DNA from: Peptoniphilus indolicus ATCC 29427
GTDB lineage: Bacteria; Bacillota; Clostridia; Tissierellales; Peptoniphilaceae
Assembly (NCBI RefSeq): GCF_000227315.1
Contig: NZ_JH165061.1
Coordinates: forward strand, 427,408 to 464,268
Length of the DNA stretch: 36,861 nt
Direction: 5' to 3'
In this document: piece by piece, positions 34,320-36,861 of the stretch
Numbering within the stretch: position 1 is the first letter of the stretch
How the letters are laid out: each line of letters starts with the position of its first letter
Program-made: the position numbers and the translations under genes
Notes under the pieces: generated by a model
Database searches by the model: none
The model's input: only the letters and a program-made list of their open reading frames with translations
What the model was told of the DNA's origin: nothing

Positions 34320-35189
34320 TTAAGCCTCCTTATTTGTCAAATGGATAAATAATTTTTGCAGAGAGAGATTTGTGATTTCAGCACCTGCATTTTTTAGACG
34401 TGCTCTTTCATCAAAATTCAATTCATCATATATCGAAACAATTGAAACTGCTCCAATACTATCTTCTGAAATTATATTTTTATTGTTTAGAATTCTCAAA
34501 ATTTCACCCTTAGAGCCTGTTATTGAAAGAGCTTTTGATTGGATGTTTGAAATATCTTCATTTAATAAAATTTCACTATTTTCTAAAATTATTACCTCTT
34601 CAAAAATATTTTCAGCCTCATCTATAATATGAGTGGAGATAATTGAAGTTCTTTCGCTAGTTTCAGAAAGTTTCATAATTTGTTGGTAAAATTTATATCT
34701 GTTGTTGGCGTCTAAACCAACAGACGGTTCATCATACAGTGTATATTGAGCACCTGAGGCCAAACCAATTATTAAGCTCAAAAGATTTCTGTTGCCTTTT
34801 GAAAGTTTTTTTATAGATAATTTGGGATTTAATTTAAATTCTTTTAGGAGTTCGTCTTTATAATCTTCATCCCAATTCGGAAGCATATTTGAAGCAAATT
34901 TTAAAATTGTATTTACTTTTTCACCTTTCATTGAGTCAGGAACCATAAATTCACTGATAAAGAGAATTCTATCAGTAGAAGATTGATTTTCTTTTACAAT
35001 TTCTTCATCGAGTTTAACTTCGCCTGTGTATGAAACGATTTGGTTTGAAAGTATTTTTAATAAAGTTGTTTTACCTACACCATTTCTTCCAAGAAGACCG
35101 TATATTTTTCCGGGCTCTATTTCAAAATTTAAATTGTTTAAAACTATGTTAGAACCATATTTTTTATTTAGGTTAGATACAGTTATCAT
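34320..35189 (-). CDS. ABC transporter ATP-binding protein (YtrB-like)
   Basis: This 289-residue ATPase has Walker A GRNGVGKT (34-41), signature LSKGN (129-133) in place of LSGGQ, Walker B YTLYDEPSVGLD (149-160) and the switch STH. The LSKGN signature is usual for the YtrB/EcsA-type group found with GntR regulators. ATG 35189 follows the regulator's stop directly, with AGAAGGGA upstream. It pairs with the permease downstream. Confidence 0.88.
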   Translation of the reverse strand: MITVSNLNKKYGSNIVLNNLNFEIEPGKIYGLLGRNGVGKTTLLKILSNQIVSYTGEVKLDEEIVKENQSSTDRILFISEFMVPDSMKGEKVNTILKFASNMLPNWDEDYKDELLKEFKLNPKLSIKKLSKGNRNLLSLIIGLASGAQYTLYDEPSVGLDANNRYKFYQQIMKLSETSERTSIISTHIIDEAENIFEEVIILENSEILLNEDISNIQSKALSITGSKGEILRILNNKNIISEDSIGAVSIVSIYDELNFDERARLKNAGAEITNLSLQKLFIHLTNKEA

Positions 35190-35558
35190 TTATTTCCCTT
35201 CTTTCTGTCTTTTTTCTATCTCTAAGGCAAGTTGCGCCGGAGTGATATTTATTCTTTTAAGTTCTTTTATGATTTGAGGAATGTGCGTATTAAAAAATTC
35301 CTCTTGTCGTTTATTTAATATTATTTCTTTAGCATTTTCGCTCACGTACATTCCCATTCCCCTTTTTTTATAAATTATTCCTTCATCAACTAAAATATTG
35401 AGTCCCTTTCGTGCAGTCGCTGGATTTATTTCATATATTTTTTGAAATTCGTTTGTAGAAGGTGTCTGTTCATCGGGGAGTAAAAGACCATCTAAAATTT
35501 GATTTTCTATAAATTCAGCAACTTGTTGAAAAATGGGTTTATCTTGTGTAAATTCCAT
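35190..35558 (-). CDS. GntR family regulator, YtrA type
   Basis: This 122-residue repressor has an N-terminal winged helix (KPIFQQVAEFIENQ, PSTNEFQKIYEINPATARKG and GIIYKKRGMGMYV) and the short C-terminal helical tail of the YtrA subfamily. ATG 35558 has GGAGG (35569-35565) at 6 nt. A longer in-frame start at 35588 lies within the leader. The first gene of the operon, it most likely represses itself and the ABC genes through the inverted repeat in its promoter. Confidence 0.9.
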   Translation of the reverse strand: MEFTQDKPIFQQVAEFIENQILDGLLLPDEQTPSTNEFQKIYEINPATARKGLNILVDEGIIYKKRGMGMYVSENAKEIILNKRQEEFFNTHIPQIIKELKRINITPAQLALEIEKRQKEGK

Positions 35559-35584
35559 ATAATCCCTCCAAGTAAATTGGTTAA

Positions 35585-35633
35585 TCACTTAACTAACTAA
35601 GTGAATAATATCATCTAGTTTTTAATATGTCAA
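35585..35633 (-). promoter_or_regulatory. Promoter and operator of the gntR-ABC operon
   Basis: On the - strand TTGACA (35633-35628) and TATTAT (35610-35605) are 17 bp apart. Immediately downstream lies a perfect inverted repeat, TCACTTA-6 nt-TAAGTGA (35585-35604), over the expected transcription start. This is the position for a YtrA-type repressor site. Confidence 0.8.
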
Positions 35634-35763
35634 CAAAAATTTTAAAACTAGTATTTAATTGAGAATTTAAAGATAAAAAGACAATTCGCAATAGATAATC
35701 ATAATAAAGATATTAAAATAATTTTGAACAAATAAAAAGCCTAAAAAATTTTCAGACTTTTAA

Positions 35764-35817
35764 TTGTAAAAAATATACACTGATGATATACTCAAACTAA
35801 ATTGGTAATACCAATTT
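35764..35817 (+). promoter_or_regulatory. Promoter and palindromic site of the permease gene
   Basis: TTGTAA (35764-35769) and TATACT (35787-35792) are 17 bp apart. AAATTGGTA-A-TACCAATTT (35799-35817) is a perfect 9-bp inverted repeat placed just after the transcription start, and so looks like an operator. AAAGGAG precedes the ATG at 35845. Confidence 0.7.
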
Positions 35818-35844
35818 TAAAATGTTTATGAAAGGAGTTTTAAG

Positions 35845-36861
35845 ATGAGAGATTTAAATCAGGCTGAAAGTTCTGCTATTGATATGGATTTTGAAAGTTC
35901 TGCGGTTCCACAAAAAGAAAGAAAAAGTTTTTGGAGTATAACTATTGTGTGGTTAGGATTTGTATTTGTTATAACAAGTATGATGACAGGAGGAGGCTTG
36001 GCTGCGGGTCTTTCTTTCAAAGAAATTTTAATCTCTATTACAATTGGAAATATATTTTTAAGTATTATAGCTATTGCTGTAGCTAATATGTCAAGCAGAA
36101 CAGGTTTAAGTTTTGCTTTGATAACACGTTATACTTTTGGAAATAAGGGATCCAAAATAGCGACACTTTTTGTTCCCATAGTAAACATAGGATGGTACAC
36201 AATTCAGGCGGCAACTTATGGGAATTTTATAGCAAGTGTTCTAAACATAGAAGGAATCGGAGAATTTTTAATTTTATTTTTAAGTGCGATAATTATGGGA
36301 ATCTTCGCTTTTTCAGGGATTAGAGCAATTACAATATTGGGATATGTAGCTATTCCTGCCATTATTTTTTTATCGATAGGGACTGCTATTAAGGCAGGAA
36401 GTTTAGCAGGATGGGAATACGTAATCACTTGGATTCCAAATGAAAATATATCTTTGGTAAATGGAGTAACTATAGTAATAGGAACGTGGATATTATCTAC
36501 AGCTACGTGTATAGCGGATACGATGAGGTTTGCAAGGAATAGCAAACAAGCTATGATTAGTGCTGCAGTTGGATTATTAGGAGGAAACAGTCTTTTAATT
36601 TTGTGTGGAGCAATTGCGGGAATAGCAATGAATGAAAGTGATTTAACGTCAGTACTTCTTAAGTTAGGCTTAGTTATTCCAAGTTTAATTTTAATGACTA
36701 CAAACATTTTTACAACAAATGCGGCAAATTTATATTCATCATCATTAAACTTAGCTAATAGTTTTAGGACGGATAGAAGAAAAATAATAGCTATAGTTTT
36801 ATTAGTTTCAGGATTATTATGTTTGACAAAGCCATATAATATAGCTATGCTATTTAAATTT
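35845..36861 (+). CDS. CodB-like cytosine/purine permease (NCS1 family), 3' end outside window
   Basis: The frame runs open for 339 codons to the window edge. The N-terminus is hydrophilic (MRDLNQAESS), then membrane helices start at SFWSITIVWLGFVFVITSMM. Typical NCS1 blocks are SSRTGLSFALITRYTFGNKGS, NIGWYTIQAATYGN, and GTWILSTATCIADTMRFARN. The family carries cytosine, allantoin or purines with protons or sodium. The N-terminal layout is most like cytosine permease CodB. AAAGGAG sits upstream of the ATG. A palindrome in its leader suggests separate regulation. A purine or pyrimidine substrate near the pur operon would fit, but the partner enzyme, if any, is outside the window. Confidence 0.85.
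   Translation, partial: MRDLNQAESSAIDMDFESSAVPQKERKSFWSITIVWLGFVFVITSMMTGGGLAAGLSFKEILISITIGNIFLSIIAIAVANMSSRTGLSFALITRYTFGNKGSKIATLFVPIVNIGWYTIQAATYGNFIASVLNIEGIGEFLILFLSAIIMGIFAFSGIRAITILGYVAIPAIIFLSIGTAIKAGSLAGWEYVITWIPNENISLVNGVTIVIGTWILSTATCIADTMRFARNSKQAMISAAVGLLGGNSLLILCGAIAGIAMNESDLTSVLLKLGLVIPSLILMTTNIFTTNAANLYSSSLNLANSFRTDRRKIIAIVLLVSGLLCLTKPYNIAMLFKF

Noticed and set aside
35736-35762. AAAAGCCT...AGACTTTT hairpin as a terminator
   Set aside because: The stem is short and includes a G-U pair, and it lies between divergent genes where no transcript needs ending.
36216-36707. Long - strand frame opposite the CodB-like permease
   Set aside because: It is the antisense shadow of membrane helices. 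The + strand frame has family motifs and a promoter.

Overview
The window is an AT-rich segment of a Gram-positive (Firmicutes-type) chromosome. The signs are AGGAGG ribosome binding sites, frequent TTG starts, sigma-A-like promoters, lipoprotein signal peptides, a BceAB-type transporter and a ykkC-family riboswitch. An anaerobic Tissierellia/Clostridia-like coccus would fit (M20 amidohydrolases, Tpx, type III-A CRISPR-Cas, C_GCAxxG_C_C protein), but the genus is my inference and not something the sequence proves.

Layout. (1) 1-9248: a type III-A CRISPR-Cas locus on the + strand in the order csm6 (5' end outside the window), cas6, cas10/csm1, csm2, csm3, csm4, csm5 (frameshifted), cas1, cas2, then a leader and a short array of five 36-nt repeats and four spacers. 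The HD and GGDD motifs of Cas10, the Csm3 catalytic Asp and the Csm6 HEPN R-x4-H motif are all present, so target-RNA cleavage plus cyclic-oligoadenylate signalling is predicted. (2) 9249-9655: a non-coding stretch with several hairpins, a broken small-peptide reading frame on the - strand and an inverted-repeat-rich control region. (3) 9656-14420: a BceAB-type ABC transporter without its two-component system, then an XRE regulator with twin operators on a consensus promoter, a CPBP membrane protease-like protein and a DUF3169-like membrane protein. This looks like a peptide-antibiotic or bacteriocin resistance island. (4) 14579-16982: an M20 amidohydrolase with two small membrane proteins (DUF3100 plus partner), a candidate uptake-and-hydrolysis operon.

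(5) 17044-22596, - strand: an operon reading rhodanese lipoprotein, TIGR04282-type transferase fused to a kinase-like domain, two TVP38/TMEM64 membrane proteins, TIGR04283-type glycosyltransferase, CCG-domain Fe-S oxidoreductase (frameshifted) and C_GCAxxG_C_C redox protein. It resembles the rSAM/selenodomain-associated gene neighbourhoods but has no radical SAM gene here. It is my best candidate for an undescribed system. (6) 22838-24017, - strand: an ATP-grasp ligase with a shifted C-terminus. (7) 24126-27064: tpx, rlmH, a second M20 amidohydrolase and a barnase/barstar pair. (8) 27244-33537: guaB, then a ykkC-family (probably PRPP) riboswitch with its terminator, then purE-purM-purN-purD-purH. 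(9) 33608-35558, - strand: a YtrA-like GntR regulator with an ABC ATPase and permease. (10) 35845-end: a CodB-like cytosine/purine permease cut by the window edge.

Three genes (csm5, the Fe-S oxidoreductase and the ATP-grasp ligase) carry between them four single-base frameshifts, all in A-runs of the coding strand. This pattern points to homopolymer errors in the source assembly, or less likely to slippage-prone loci, so I do not treat these genes as proven pseudogenes.
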